DNA of 64,000 nucleotides from Parapedobacter sp. SGR-10 (GTDB lineage Bacteria > Bacteroidota > Bacteroidia > Sphingobacteriales > Sphingobacteriaceae): assembly GCF_011030405.1 (NCBI RefSeq), contig NZ_JAAJTJ010000001.1:434001-498000 (forward strand), in the 5' to 3' direction. Shown piece after piece: positions 1 to 9,000 of this stretch. Position numbers and translations under genes: made by a program. The notes under the pieces were generated by a model. The model was not told the DNA's origin. It saw only the letters and a list, made by a program, of their open reading frames with translations, and searched no databases. Within the stretch, counting starts at the first letter, position 1. The number at the start of each line of letters is the position of its first letter.

Positions 1-82
1 AATTTCCTGTCTCCTATTGATCCAAAAATTTCTGTTATGGTATGATTTTTGGATGAGGTCGTCATGGAGATCATAAGTTTCT

Positions 83-90
83 TATCTTTG
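83..90 (+). promoter_or_regulatory. Candidate -7 box (TATCTTTG)
   Basis: TATCTTTG matches the Bacteroidota -7 consensus TAnnTTTG and lies about 30 bases before the lipoprotein start at 119. No clear -33 TTG is seen. The rest of 1-118 holds nothing I can identify. Confidence 0.4.
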
Positions 91-118
91 CGGATATAAG
101 TGAATTTAAAATTAGAAA

Positions 119-685
119 ATGATAATTATGTGTAAACGTATTCTTTCTTTCGTATCACTACTGGTAGTAGTGTTGGTGGTGGCATCGTGCGGTGCCCAGA
201 AAAAAGGTTCTTCCGAAGTGACCGGTACAGCAGGGTCCACTTCAGGACCTTCGGCCTCTCAATGGCGATCGGGCATCAAGGGAAAATGGGTGCTCAACTC
301 GGTAACCCGCGAAAATATTCCCCAAACCTACACGGTCAAAAATATTTTTGACGAAGCCCCTGTCGACTGTTTTATCGGTAGCGAATGGAATCTGCCCGGT
401 GGCAATTATAAAGGAAGTATCACCTTCAACACAAGCGGCACACTCTGTGCAAATGGAGCCGTACGCACGATCATTTGGGACGTCTACAATCCAGGGAAAT
501 CAGGAGGTGAACCGCAGTTTCAATTCAAGAAATTGTATGCCGGAGACAAGGCGTCCAACGTCACAAGCGGTTACCGTCTGGATCTATCATATGCCAACGA
601 AGGATCTTTGGTGATGAAAATGCCCGTTCCTTTGGATAATGGAACCACCGGATATCTGGTGTTTAATTTTTCGAAAGGGAATTAA
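119..685 (+). CDS. Putative lipoprotein, lipocalin-like
   Basis: 188 aa. The N-terminus is a type II (lipoprotein) signal peptide: positive residues, a Val/Leu-rich stretch and VVASCG, with the lipobox Cys near residue 24. A Gly/Ser/Thr-rich linker follows (residues about 27-47), then a domain of about 135 aa beginning IKGKWVLNSV. That 'KGKWVLNSV' opening and the alternating beta-strand pattern resemble small lipocalin-like lipoproteins common in Bacteroidota; function unknown. Both 119 and 128 are ATG codons in frame; 128 gives a normal lipoprotein n-region as well. The gene converges with metZ, with a palindrome between them. Confidence 0.75.
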   Translation: MIIMCKRILSFVSLLVVVLVVASCGAQKKGSSEVTGTAGSTSGPSASQWRSGIKGKWVLNSVTRENIPQTYTVKNIFDEAPVDCFIGSEWNLPGGNYKGSITFNTSGTLCANGAVRTIIWDVYNPGKSGGEPQFQFKKLYAGDKASNVTSGYRLDLSYANEGSLVMKMPVPLDNGTTGYLVFNFSKGN

Positions 686-695
686 AATAACTATT

Positions 696-723
696 GTAGA
701 GACGCGATTGATCGCGTCTCTAC
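696..723. repeat. GTAGAGACGC palindrome, likely terminator
   Basis: A 13-base arm GTAGAGACGCGAT is followed by its exact complement with two bases between them. TTTTTAT follows on the plus strand, so it can end the lipoprotein transcript; it lies 3 bases beyond the metZ stop on the other strand. The same core recurs at 40459, 41230, 49220 and 53351. Confidence 0.8.
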
Positions 724-726
724 TTT

Positions 727-1899
727 TTATTTCGTCCTTTCCAATGCCTGCAAAATATCACCGATAATATCTTCCTGATCTTCCAATCCTACAGACAAAC
801 GTATCGTACCCGGATGAATACCCAAGCTGGCACGTTCATCCTCTTTTAGCTTGGAATGTGTGGTCGAAGCCGGATGCGTAGCGATAGTTCTCGCATCACC
901 CAGATTGGACGTGTACTTGATCATTTCCAACGCATCGACAAACCGAAAGGCACGCTCTTGGCCACCCTTGACCTCAAAAGTCACGATTCCTCCTCCCGCT
1001 TTCATTTGCTTCTTAGCCAACTCATATTGCGGATGGGATGGTAAAAAAGGATATTTCACATCCACTATCTCACTGTGTTTCTCCAATGCCTCAGCCAGCG
1101 CCAACGCATTAGAAGAGTGGCGATCCATGCGTAATCCCAACGTTTCCAGACTCTTTGAGAGTACCCATGCGTTGAAAGGTGACATGGCAGGCCCTGTATG
1201 ACGGATGAAAAACATCATTTTATCCATGAGCTCTTTTTTGCCGACCACTACTCCACCCAATACACGTCCTTGTCCGTCCATATATTTGGTTGCCGAATGT
1301 ATGGACAGGTCGAATCCGTACGGTAAGGGTTTTTGCAGATAAGGTGTTGCAAAGCAATTGTCGATGGAAAAGATGACCTGTGGATATTTTTCTTTCAAAC
1401 GTCCCAGGGCTTCCAGATCGTACAATTCTAGCCCCGGATTTGAAGGGGATTCCAGAAATATAATCTTTGTATTGGGCTGTATCGCCTTTTCCCAATCGGC
1501 AATATTTGCCGTACTCACATAAGTATGGGTGATACCCCATTTGGGAAACAACTGCGTCAACAACTGATGCGTGGATCCAAAAATGGCCCGGCTGGACACA
1601 ATATGATCTCCGCTCTCAATAAATGCAGCAAATCCGGCAAATACTGCCGCCATTCCCGAAGAAAATGCAAGACCAGCTTCGGCATCTTCCATCGCACATA
1701 CCCGGTTGATAAACTCGGAGGTATTGGGGTTCGCATATCGGGAATACACCATACCCTCTTCTTCCTCCGCAAAGATCGCTCGTCCTTGCTCAGCACTGTC
1801 AAAAATAAAACTGGATGTAAGATATAATGGAACGGAATGTTCTCTGGTCGCAGAGCGTGGAGCCTGCTCCCTGATAATTCGGGATTGATCTTTCTTCAT
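727..1899 (-). CDS. metZ: O-succinylhomoserine sulfhydrylase / Cys-Met PLP enzyme
   Basis: 390 aa from the ATG at 1899 (a TTG at 1908 would lie inside the promoter box). PLP-dependent Cys/Met metabolism family, cytoplasmic. Visible landmarks are YSRYANPN (residue 52), the phosphate-binding SSGMAAV (80-86), the SIDNCFATP segment (178-186) with the Asp that holds the pyridine nitrogen, and HSATKYMDGQGRVLGG, in which K205 forms the Schiff base. The SATKYMDGQGRV sequence is typical of MetZ, which makes homocysteine from O-succinylhomoserine and sulfide. Cystathionine gamma-synthase activity cannot be excluded from sequence alone. It is transcribed alone, from a promoter inside the repeat at 1915-2076. 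Confidence 0.85.
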   Translation of the reverse strand: MKKDQSRIIREQAPRSATREHSVPLYLTSSFIFDSAEQGRAIFAEEEEGMVYSRYANPNTSEFINRVCAMEDAEAGLAFSSGMAAVFAGFAAFIESGDHIVSSRAIFGSTHQLLTQLFPKWGITHTYVSTANIADWEKAIQPNTKIIFLESPSNPGLELYDLEALGRLKEKYPQVIFSIDNCFATPYLQKPLPYGFDLSIHSATKYMDGQGRVLGGVVVGKKELMDKMMFFIRHTGPAMSPFNAWVLSKSLETLGLRMDRHSSNALALAEALEKHSEIVDVKYPFLPSHPQYELAKKQMKAGGGIVTFEVKGGQERAFRFVDALEMIKYTSNLGDARTIATHPASTTHSKLKEDERASLGIHPGTIRLSVGLEDQEDIIGDILQALERTK

Positions 1900-1905
1900 G
1901 ATCGA

Positions 1906-1938
1906 CAAATTTAGATAAAATGCTTTGCATTCACCAAT
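1906..1938 (-). promoter_or_regulatory. metZ promoter with internal palindrome
   Basis: On the minus strand TTG (1937-1935) and TAAATTTG (1913-1906) match the Bacteroidota -33 and -7 elements with a 21-base spacer. The spacer holds the palindrome AATGCAAAGCATT (1919-1931), 5 bases before the -7 box. The -7 box ends 6 bases from the metZ ATG, so the mRNA may be nearly leaderless. Confidence 0.6.
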
Positions 1939-2076
1939 ACCGATAGAGAAAACTCACAATGAACATTTTACAAACCTACGTTGGCGTACGAATAGAGTTT
2001 ATTTACAAATAAAAAAAGGTTTTCAAACGGGGAGAATGAAAACCTTTACTAACCAATTATAAACCTAAATTATGAT
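1915..2076 (-). repeat. Direct repeat copy 1 (terminator-promoter cassette)
   Basis: Two blocks are shared with 11652-11803 in the same orientation. Block 1915-1955 has one mismatch in 41 bases. Block 1988-2076 is identical over 89 bases. The middle (1956-1987) has diverged. On the minus strand the repeat reads as a hairpin terminator followed by a promoter. The rest of the 1900-2261 gap holds the two terminators listed here and AT-rich sequence with no gene. Confidence 0.9.
2005..2047 (-). terminator. Minus-strand terminator in repeat copy 1
   Basis: AAAGGTTTTC (2015-2024) pairs perfectly with GAAAACCTTT (2038-2047). On the minus strand the hairpin is followed by seven U residues. It is identical to the hairpin at 11742-11774. 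Confidence 0.75.
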
Positions 2077-2184
2077 AACACAAAGATAAGTGTAATTTGT
2101 ACACAATAAAAGCAATTTTGCATTATTTAACACTATTTTTCTCACCATAGCTAATAAAACATACTTCTCCCCTGTTTAATCAAT

Positions 2185-2238
2185 AAAAAACAAAGGGCTG
2201 TCTCCTATGTTTGTATCAAGCAAATATAGGAGACAGCC
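2185..2238 (-). terminator. Terminator of utilization locus 1
   Basis: An 18-bp stem (2196-2213 with 2221-2238, one G-U pair) with a 7-base loop is followed on the minus strand by CTTTGTTTTTT. It lies 24 bases beyond the stop of the last gene of the locus. Confidence 0.85.
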
Positions 2239-2261
2239 TCTAACATGATATGTACCGGAGA

Positions 2262-2951
2262 TCAAGGGATCTCATATTGATCAAATTCCGTATAAAACTG
2301 GTCCAAAGCCAAAGGCTCCGGAATGAAAACACTTCTATATGAAATAGGAATATCCATATCTATATCATTGATAACGGTTTGTTCCGAATCTTTTGGAATG
2401 CTGATCTCTTGGATATTTCCGTTGATGTCTGTGTACCGCAGTTCGGTATGCAACATTGTTTCCGAAAATTCTTCATACCAATTAATTGTCACGGATCCGG
2501 ACGATACAGAAGTACTTTCAATCACCCGGTTTCGCAGTGTCTGCTGGAACATTTCTCCATAGGCCCGAGCGGTAATTTCGGTGGGCAGAGAGCGGTTCCC
2601 TTTCTCATCATAGGTGATTGCATTAAATACATATTGTTCTTCGGACAGCCCTTCTATCAGAACAGCCCCTACATCTTCGGTTTTATCCATTAGGTACACC
2701 ACGGAATCACTACGATCATTCCAATAGACCACCACCTTCGTTATACTCGGGTCTGATGGGTGGTCCCATTCTAATTTTAGCCGCTCATAGCCGACATAAG
2801 CACGTATATTATTCAATTTTCCTACATAAATACGGTCGCCAAGTTCAACTAAGTCTTTGTAGTAGTAATCCATAGGTGTACATCCAATCAATCCATATAG
2901 TACGATTACGAAGCAAATGGTGATAGATTTAATATTCATATGTTGTCTCAT
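2262..2951 (-). CDS. DUF4998 surface lipoprotein
   Basis: 229 aa. The lipoprotein signal reaches Cys24 (GLIGCTPMD); an in-frame ATG at 2939 gives a tidier signal peptide. MDYYKDLVELGDRIYVGK followed by a fibronectin-III-like stretch (VVVYWNDRSDSVV) is characteristic of DUF4998 proteins. These are found next to SusC/SusD pairs and are thought to be surface glycan- or ligand-binding lipoproteins. It is the last gene of locus 1, 17 bases after the DUF4959 gene and before a strong terminator. The ligand is unknown. Confidence 0.8.
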   Translation of the reverse strand: MRQHMNIKSITICFVIVLYGLIGCTPMDYYYKDLVELGDRIYVGKLNNIRAYVGYERLKLEWDHPSDPSITKVVVYWNDRSDSVVYLMDKTEDVGAVLIEGLSEEQYVFNAITYDEKGNRSLPTEITARAYGEMFQQTLRNRVIESTSVSSGSVTINWYEEFSETMLHTELRYTDINGNIQEISIPKDSEQTVINDIDMDIPISYRSVFIPEPLALDQFYTEFDQYEIP

Positions 2952-2968
2952 GGTTTTGCGTATTTTAA

Positions 2969-4171
2969 TTATTCAATTTTGCTGCCCCAGAAGGCCATTT
3001 CGGTAATATATACGTGTTGGGTAAGTCCCCATGTTTCCAGTGTTTCAAAGCGGATGTATCGACAAGGTTGTATATCAAGGTCAAATACGTACTCCTCCCC
3101 TGCCCTGGCCACATCAAGATCCTCGGGCGTAGCATTGCCGCTTGGCGTACCGGATGGTTTAATATTTTCAAACTCTCCCAACACATACCAACTTTCGTCA
3201 AACGAACCATCGGGATTTGGATCCATACTGCCCCACACCCGGAATTTCCTTGGGTTCGCAGAATTGTAGGTGGCCGTCGCAGCAATATGTTGCCACAGTT
3301 TGATCCGGCTTAAGTGATAAGTACCTTGCAAAAAGATGGTAAAATGCTGGGGAACGCCTGAATTCAGCGGAGAATAATATCCCTGCGTCTGATTACCTGT
3401 CCGTCCGTCAAATAGCCAGGACATACGCCGGGCAGCTCCCACCTGATGCATTTCATGTTGATCTCCGGGAAGGTTAGTCTCATAAAAATTAGACATATCG
3501 ATCTGTGCTTCAAAATACGGGCTAAATTCGCCAAACAGCGTATCGCTGTAGTTGAGCCAACGATCACGCACATACACCCCAAATTTGCGTAGATCGGTAT
3601 TGAAACCCCGAGCCGAAAATTTGATGTTCTTGCTGCTAGTATATAGCTGTTCGATAACTTGCCATTCATTATCTTCATTCAATGTAATCAGATCAAAAAC
3701 CAAGTTGCTCTCAAAAACGTTTTCTCCTGATACGTTGGCTCCTCCAAAATCTGGTATGATTTTTAATGTTTCAAAGACCTCCGATACAGGCGGTTTAAGG
3801 GGATTGACTTGGATGATTAGCGGTTCAGACCGTTGTTCATCGCGGCCCACCGTAAATAAGGAGACGGTATATTGGCCTGCGCTTGGAAACCCTTCGACAG
3901 TAATGTTGTCCTTATACTTCGAAGACCGTGCTTCCCGTTTGACTCCCGGTTTAATTTCATACTCAGCCACCACATAGGCTACCCATTCATCAGGCACTTC
4001 ATAGGTAATGTCTGCCCCACCAGCAAAATTTGACACATTATATTCACGGATTTTGCTCGGTCTCTCTCCATGGGTAAGTGGTTTTTTAATTTCTTCCTTG
4101 CAAGCAATAACGGAAAAAACCAGGCTGATATAAACAGCATATTTAGCTATTTTAGATATAGGTTTCATCAT
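2969..4171 (-). CDS. DUF4959/DUF5126/DUF5000 surface lipoprotein
   Basis: 400 aa with a lipoprotein signal (VFSVIACKEE, Cys24). The N-terminal part (residues about 25-125) looks like DUF4959 and the middle (about 125-230) like DUF5126, both beta-sandwich repeats. The C-terminal 160 residues look like DUF5000, a discoidin/F5-8C-like carbohydrate-binding fold: MSWLFDGRTGNQTQGYYS, then FTIFLQGTYHLSRIKLWQ and a terminal ITEMAFWG. Such proteins are encoded after SusD and probably bind glycan at the cell surface. It lies 48 bases after susD and is co-transcribed. The ligand cannot be read from the sequence. Confidence 0.8.
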   Translation of the reverse strand: MMKPISKIAKYAVYISLVFSVIACKEEIKKPLTHGERPSKIREYNVSNFAGGADITYEVPDEWVAYVVAEYEIKPGVKREARSSKYKDNITVEGFPSAGQYTVSLFTVGRDEQRSEPLIIQVNPLKPPVSEVFETLKIIPDFGGANVSGENVFESNLVFDLITLNEDNEWQVIEQLYTSSKNIKFSARGFNTDLRKFGVYVRDRWLNYSDTLFGEFSPYFEAQIDMSNFYETNLPGDQHEMHQVGAARRMSWLFDGRTGNQTQGYYSPLNSGVPQHFTIFLQGTYHLSRIKLWQHIAATATYNSANPRKFRVWGSMDPNPDGSFDESWYVLGEFENIKPSGTPSGNATPEDLDVARAGEEYVFDLDIQPCRYIRFETLETWGLTQHVYITEMAFWGSKIE

Positions 4172-4219
4172 TATTCTTTTTTTGATTTAGTCATTCTTGT
4201 TGTTTATTCGTCGACGCTA

Positions 4220-6088
4220 CTACCAACCAGGGCTCTGTAACAGATTCCGGTTCCTGATAATGTTGTACTCTCTGATGGGCTGAAAATAATCACGTTGGCG
4301 GAAAGTACGCTCGAATACCACGGTTTCGCGATAATAAAGTGCGGCATCGGTCTGCAATAGATCCCAACCAATCATCGGCTTACTCAACTCTGAGGCCGCT
4401 TTTTTCCATCGTAGCAAATCCCATAAGCCTTTGGCCTCATATACCAATTCTATACGACGCTCTTGATGTATAATTTCTCTCAAGCCTTCCTTGGTCTGGA
4501 ATTTTGTCGGATTCCGGGAGTGCTGTGCCCATGCATCCTGTACACCGGGCAAACCTGCCCGCTCTCTAACCAGATCCAGGTATTCAAAAGAACCGTCATT
4601 CGGCCCCAGGTATTCATTGGCTGCTTCTGCATATAGCAGGTACAGGTCTGCCAAGCGCATATTGGGCCAGTAGTATGCGACAACAGAGTAACTGGAAACC
4701 CCTACCACATTGAGGTAATTGATAAGTTTTTTCGGCCAATATCCCGTTGGTGTATATCGATCTGCAAATTGACGGGACGTAAATCCACCGGCCCTTCCTT
4801 CCAAGTGCCAAGTATCGTTGTCGTCAAATTTTCCTTGTCCATACCATATCCCACCATCAAATCCTGTGGATGCATAGAACCGGTCTTCCCGATCGAAGTG
4901 CATCGCAGCGGTAGTATAGCCCTGTTTGATATTGTATTTGTCCGCTGCACTTGCTACTTTGAGGTCAAACCGACCATTATAATCCCATCCTGTATCTTCG
5001 TCAATGGGCACGCCATTCTTGGTATAAAAAAGATTGACAGTATTCAAAGGTGGACCATAGCGGCCTTGCATACCGTCATGATTTCGGGTTGGATCCCATG
5101 TACGTGGTGTGAGTGCTGTTTGGGTCGCAGTAGCGCCTGTATATGCCCAGATTACTTCGCTGTTCCATTTTTCACATACGGCATTTCTGATGCCCATCTG
5201 TATAATCGTGTGATCAGAAAGGTTTTGTCCTACTCCCGGTCGGAATTTATGTAATTCCATACCTGCCTCATGGCATACATCAATTGCTGCTTCTGCCGCT
5301 TCCATAGCCAATCGCCATTTTTCCACATCATAATCGGGATTGAACAGAGAGCCATATTTTGGATCGGTATAGCTAAGGTAATCCCTGTTTCCATTGTATA
5401 GGGGGCTTGCCGCAGTCACCAACACCAAAGCCTTAATAGACATGGCAATGGGTTTGGTGACTCTGCCCAATTCGTTGCCTTCGTCGGCGATGATCAGGGG
5501 CAAATGGGGAATTGCCTCATCTAATAACGCTGTAATATAGCTGAATCCGGCATCTATAGGTTCTCTTGATACCCTAACCTTCTCAAGATCCGCATCAATA
5601 GACAGGTTTTCGCGTATAATCGGAATCGGCCCATACATTTGCATCAATAAAAAATGGTAGTATGCTTTCAAGAATTTAGCTTCACTTTCCCAGCTCAGCT
5701 TTTCTTCATCAGACATATTTGGTACGGCGTGGATATTTTCAATAAAGATATTGCAATCACGAATCGCCTGGTACATATCGATTCCTCCCATCAGTCCGTC
5801 CCACCAATTCAACACAGGATCGACCACATTCTGCTGTCCCCTCACAAATGCGGTCGAATTACTGTTGTACACGTACAATGGTATGATTTCATGCCCCAAC
5901 AGTGACGGGCTCGTCGGGATTCCACCTTGATTGGGTAAGTATGAGTAGCAGGTAAATAAAAATCGTTCCGCTGTACTGCGCATCGTAAACGCATTTTCAA
6001 GTGTAGCCACATTATCGGGTACGATATCCAGATAATTGCAGGAATTAAGCCCTATAAGTGACATGAATAATATAATAATTTTTTTCAT
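4220..6088 (-). CDS. susD: RagB/SusD nutrient-uptake outer-membrane lipoprotein
   Basis: 622 aa from the ATG at 6088; the frame stays open upstream but that part overlaps the end of susC. The lipoprotein signal MKKIIILFMSLIGLNSCNY gives Cys17, followed by LDIVPDNVATLENAFT, typical of the SusD N-terminus. The TPR-like helical core contains AKFLKAYYHFLLMQMYGPIP. The C-terminus has the usual VRERAGLPGV, EERRIE-like HQERRIELVYEAKGLWDLLRWK and a final LLQSPGW. SusD caps its SusC barrel and binds the substrate. It lies 11 bases after susC. Confidence 0.93.
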   Translation of the reverse strand: MKKIIILFMSLIGLNSCNYLDIVPDNVATLENAFTMRSTAERFLFTCYSYLPNQGGIPTSPSLLGHEIIPLYVYNSNSTAFVRGQQNVVDPVLNWWDGLMGGIDMYQAIRDCNIFIENIHAVPNMSDEEKLSWESEAKFLKAYYHFLLMQMYGPIPIIRENLSIDADLEKVRVSREPIDAGFSYITALLDEAIPHLPLIIADEGNELGRVTKPIAMSIKALVLVTAASPLYNGNRDYLSYTDPKYGSLFNPDYDVEKWRLAMEAAEAAIDVCHEAGMELHKFRPGVGQNLSDHTIIQMGIRNAVCEKWNSEVIWAYTGATATQTALTPRTWDPTRNHDGMQGRYGPPLNTVNLFYTKNGVPIDEDTGWDYNGRFDLKVASAADKYNIKQGYTTAAMHFDREDRFYASTGFDGGIWYGQGKFDDNDTWHLEGRAGGFTSRQFADRYTPTGYWPKKLINYLNVVGVSSYSVVAYYWPNMRLADLYLLYAEAANEYLGPNDGSFEYLDLVRERAGLPGVQDAWAQHSRNPTKFQTKEGLREIIHQERRIELVYEAKGLWDLLRWKKAASELSKPMIGWDLLQTDAALYYRETVVFERTFRQRDYFQPIREYNIIRNRNLLQSPGW

Positions 6089-6099
6089 GATCAATTGGT

Positions 6100-9000
6100 T
6101 TAGAATGATAGCTGTGCGCCGATGTTGAATACTCGCTGTACGGGATACCCAAGCCCATTGCCGGCCATTTCGACGTCCCACAGCTTAAATTTGCTCCAAG
6201 TGAGCAGATTGGTACCATTGAAATATACCCGAAGCCGCTGGGCATTGATTCGCTTTATCACATGCTGTGGTAGTGTATACCCAAGTTCTACTTGCTTCAG
6301 CCGGAGAAAAGTCCCGTCACGCATAAACCATGTGCTGTACTGCTCATTATTGGCATTCCCTCCCTCTGGGCTCAAACGAGGCCACAGGGCATACACATTT
6401 CTGTTTTCTTCAGACCAGTAGCTGTCTGCGTATGCTTTGATCACTTGATTTTGGAGAATCGTACCCGGAGCAAAAACCTCATCTGAATATAGGTAGCGCC
6501 TAAAGGGTGCCGTAGCCTTAGGGTCTATCCAAAATGATTCTCTGGCAAGACCTTGGAGGAATACAGAAGCATCAAATCCTTTATATCCTGCCGATAATCC
6601 AACCCCATAATTTATTTCGGGGATTTCCGGGTAGCCTAAGGGTGCCATATCCAACTCTGTGATCTGTCCATCACCATTGATATCCATATATTTGATATCC
6701 CCTCCACGTACTTCACCAAAATGTTGCTGGGGAGAGTTGGCCACTTCTTCATCGTCCACAAACAGCCGTTCGGCAATGAAACCTCGACGAATGGAAATGG
6801 GGTAGCCCACCCGCGTCATCCAAGGCTCATCGTACAAAGGCTCTTCATATACTTTGAATACACTAGTCGCATACGTGAAATTAAACAACCCTTGTATCCA
6901 CAGACTATTTGAAAAATTGCGCGAATAGTTCATCGACAGATCTATTCCTTCTCCTTTGGCTTCTCCGACATTAGCCGATATATCGGCCGATAATCCCATC
7001 GTAGTCGGGATATCTTCTCGAACCATCAGGATGTTTTTTCGCGTTTCGTTAAAATAGTCCGCAGTGATCTGCAACCTGTTGAATAGCCCGACTTCCAGTG
7101 CGATGTTTGTCTTGTAGGACGTTTCCCACATAATATCCGGGTTGGAGTAGCGTGTGACGGATATCCCTTCTTTGCTATTCCCCCCATCCCGGCCGAAGGT
7201 ATAGCTCCGGTCAGTGGAGTTCATATTGACATTAGAAAGATAAAAGAAACGGTCACGAGGGCTTCCTATTGCATCATTTCCCACGAGCCCGTAAGTACCC
7301 CTGATACGCAGATTGGATACCACCGGTTTAATATTTTCCCAAAATTTTTCATTAGACGCGCTCCACGCTAAACCCACAGAAGGAAAAAAGCCAAACCGAT
7401 TGGATTCGTGAAAGCGTTCGGAACCATTGTAGCCAAAATTAAATTCGGCATAATAACGGCTGTCGTATGCATAAGTAAAACGTCCGGATACCCCAAGATT
7501 TCTGAATGGTAACGATAGCTGTAGGTCCCCCGCATTGCCATTCAACTGATTTCTCAATATATTGACCAACATGCCGCTAAAGGCGTGTTTATCGCTAAAA
7601 GTACGGTTGTAGCTCAGTGCCGCCTCCATATAGAATATAGAGCTTACCGTTTTATCTCCCTCGGCGTAGTCTAGGTATTCTGTACCTTGATTCTCATTGA
7701 TCAGATAATAATTGGGCTCCCCGCTCGGACCTAACCCCATAAACTGGTAATAGAAAGGATTGTACTGCCGTCTCACGGAGAAATATGAATTTCTTGTCGT
7801 ATTTGCCATTCCCCTCAATGATAACCCCTCTGTGAGGAATGACAGGTTTTGCTTGAGTTCCAGCTGTGCCAGCATCATAGAACGCGAATACTCCCTATAT
7901 CCCTTGACCATATCTGCATAAGGATTCAGGTAACCTCCTGTTCCGAAATTACCAAACATGGTGTGTTTCACCCAATTGTATTCTCCCTCACTGGGGTAAT
8001 ATGGAGCAAATAATGCGGGATTGGTTCGCATGATATCACGATACACCTTGTTGCCCCCATCGATAGGGCCGCTATAGTCATCGAATGATCCGTTCAATCG
8101 CACGATGAATTCGGTTGTTGGACTTAGGTTTACATTGACATTGCTTCGCAGGGAATAGGTTTTGAGATCAATGTTGTTGTTGAAGTTACTTCTTCTATCC
8201 ACTTTCAGCACACCATTGTCTTGATTCAGTGCTCCCGACACGAAATAGCGTGCGACTTGCCCTCCTCCACTGACACTTAAATTGACCCTTTGGTTCATCG
8301 TGTACTCTTGGATCAGTTCTTTTCTCCAATCAGTCGAAGGATACTCCAATGATCCGCTTCCCGGTACGGTGCGCTCTATCTTCGACTGAGAAAACGGCAA
8401 GAAGCCCAAGGGATCTCGGGTAAGAATGGCTTCATTCGCCATTTTCATATAAGTGACCGGGTCGGCCAATTCTACATTGCTGGTAGGTGTAGATACCGAG
8501 TTTTCTATTCTGACAGAGATATTAGCCGGCCCTTCCTTACCTTCCTTGGTCGTAATGAGGATAACGCCATTGGCGCCTCTTGCCCCATATACAGCGGTGG
8601 CTGTGGCGTCTTTCATGATGGAGAAGTCAGCTATATCATCTACTTGTAGACGTGCCAAATCCGTAGTGGTCACTTCTACATTATCTATCAAGATCAGTGG
8701 ATCCACCTTGTAGCCAAATGTAGTAACCCCACGGATGAAGAAATCAGCATTGTCCATGCCCGGTTCGCCGCTACGTTGAAAAGCAATCATACCGGCGACC
8801 CTGCCTGCCAGAGCTGTTGTCAGGTTGCTGGAAGGCACTTTGAGCTGCTCCGGCTTTACCGATACGACCGAACCGATCATATCCGTCCGCTTCTGTCGTC
8901 CGAAACCTACTACGACCACATCGTCCAGTTGAGAGGTAGATGCTTTCATCACTACATTCAATTGTGATTTTCCGTTCACGGGTAGTTCTTGTGTCTCATA

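Noticed and set aside
1900..2261. SAM riboswitch before metZ
   Set aside because: The promoter box lies only 6 bases before the ATG and the nearby hairpin is a terminator on the same strand, so there is no room for an aptamer.
6089..6181. Extended N-terminus of the locus 1 SusD
   Set aside because: It would overlap the end of susC and place the lipoprotein signal internally; the ATG at 6088 gives a standard signal peptide.
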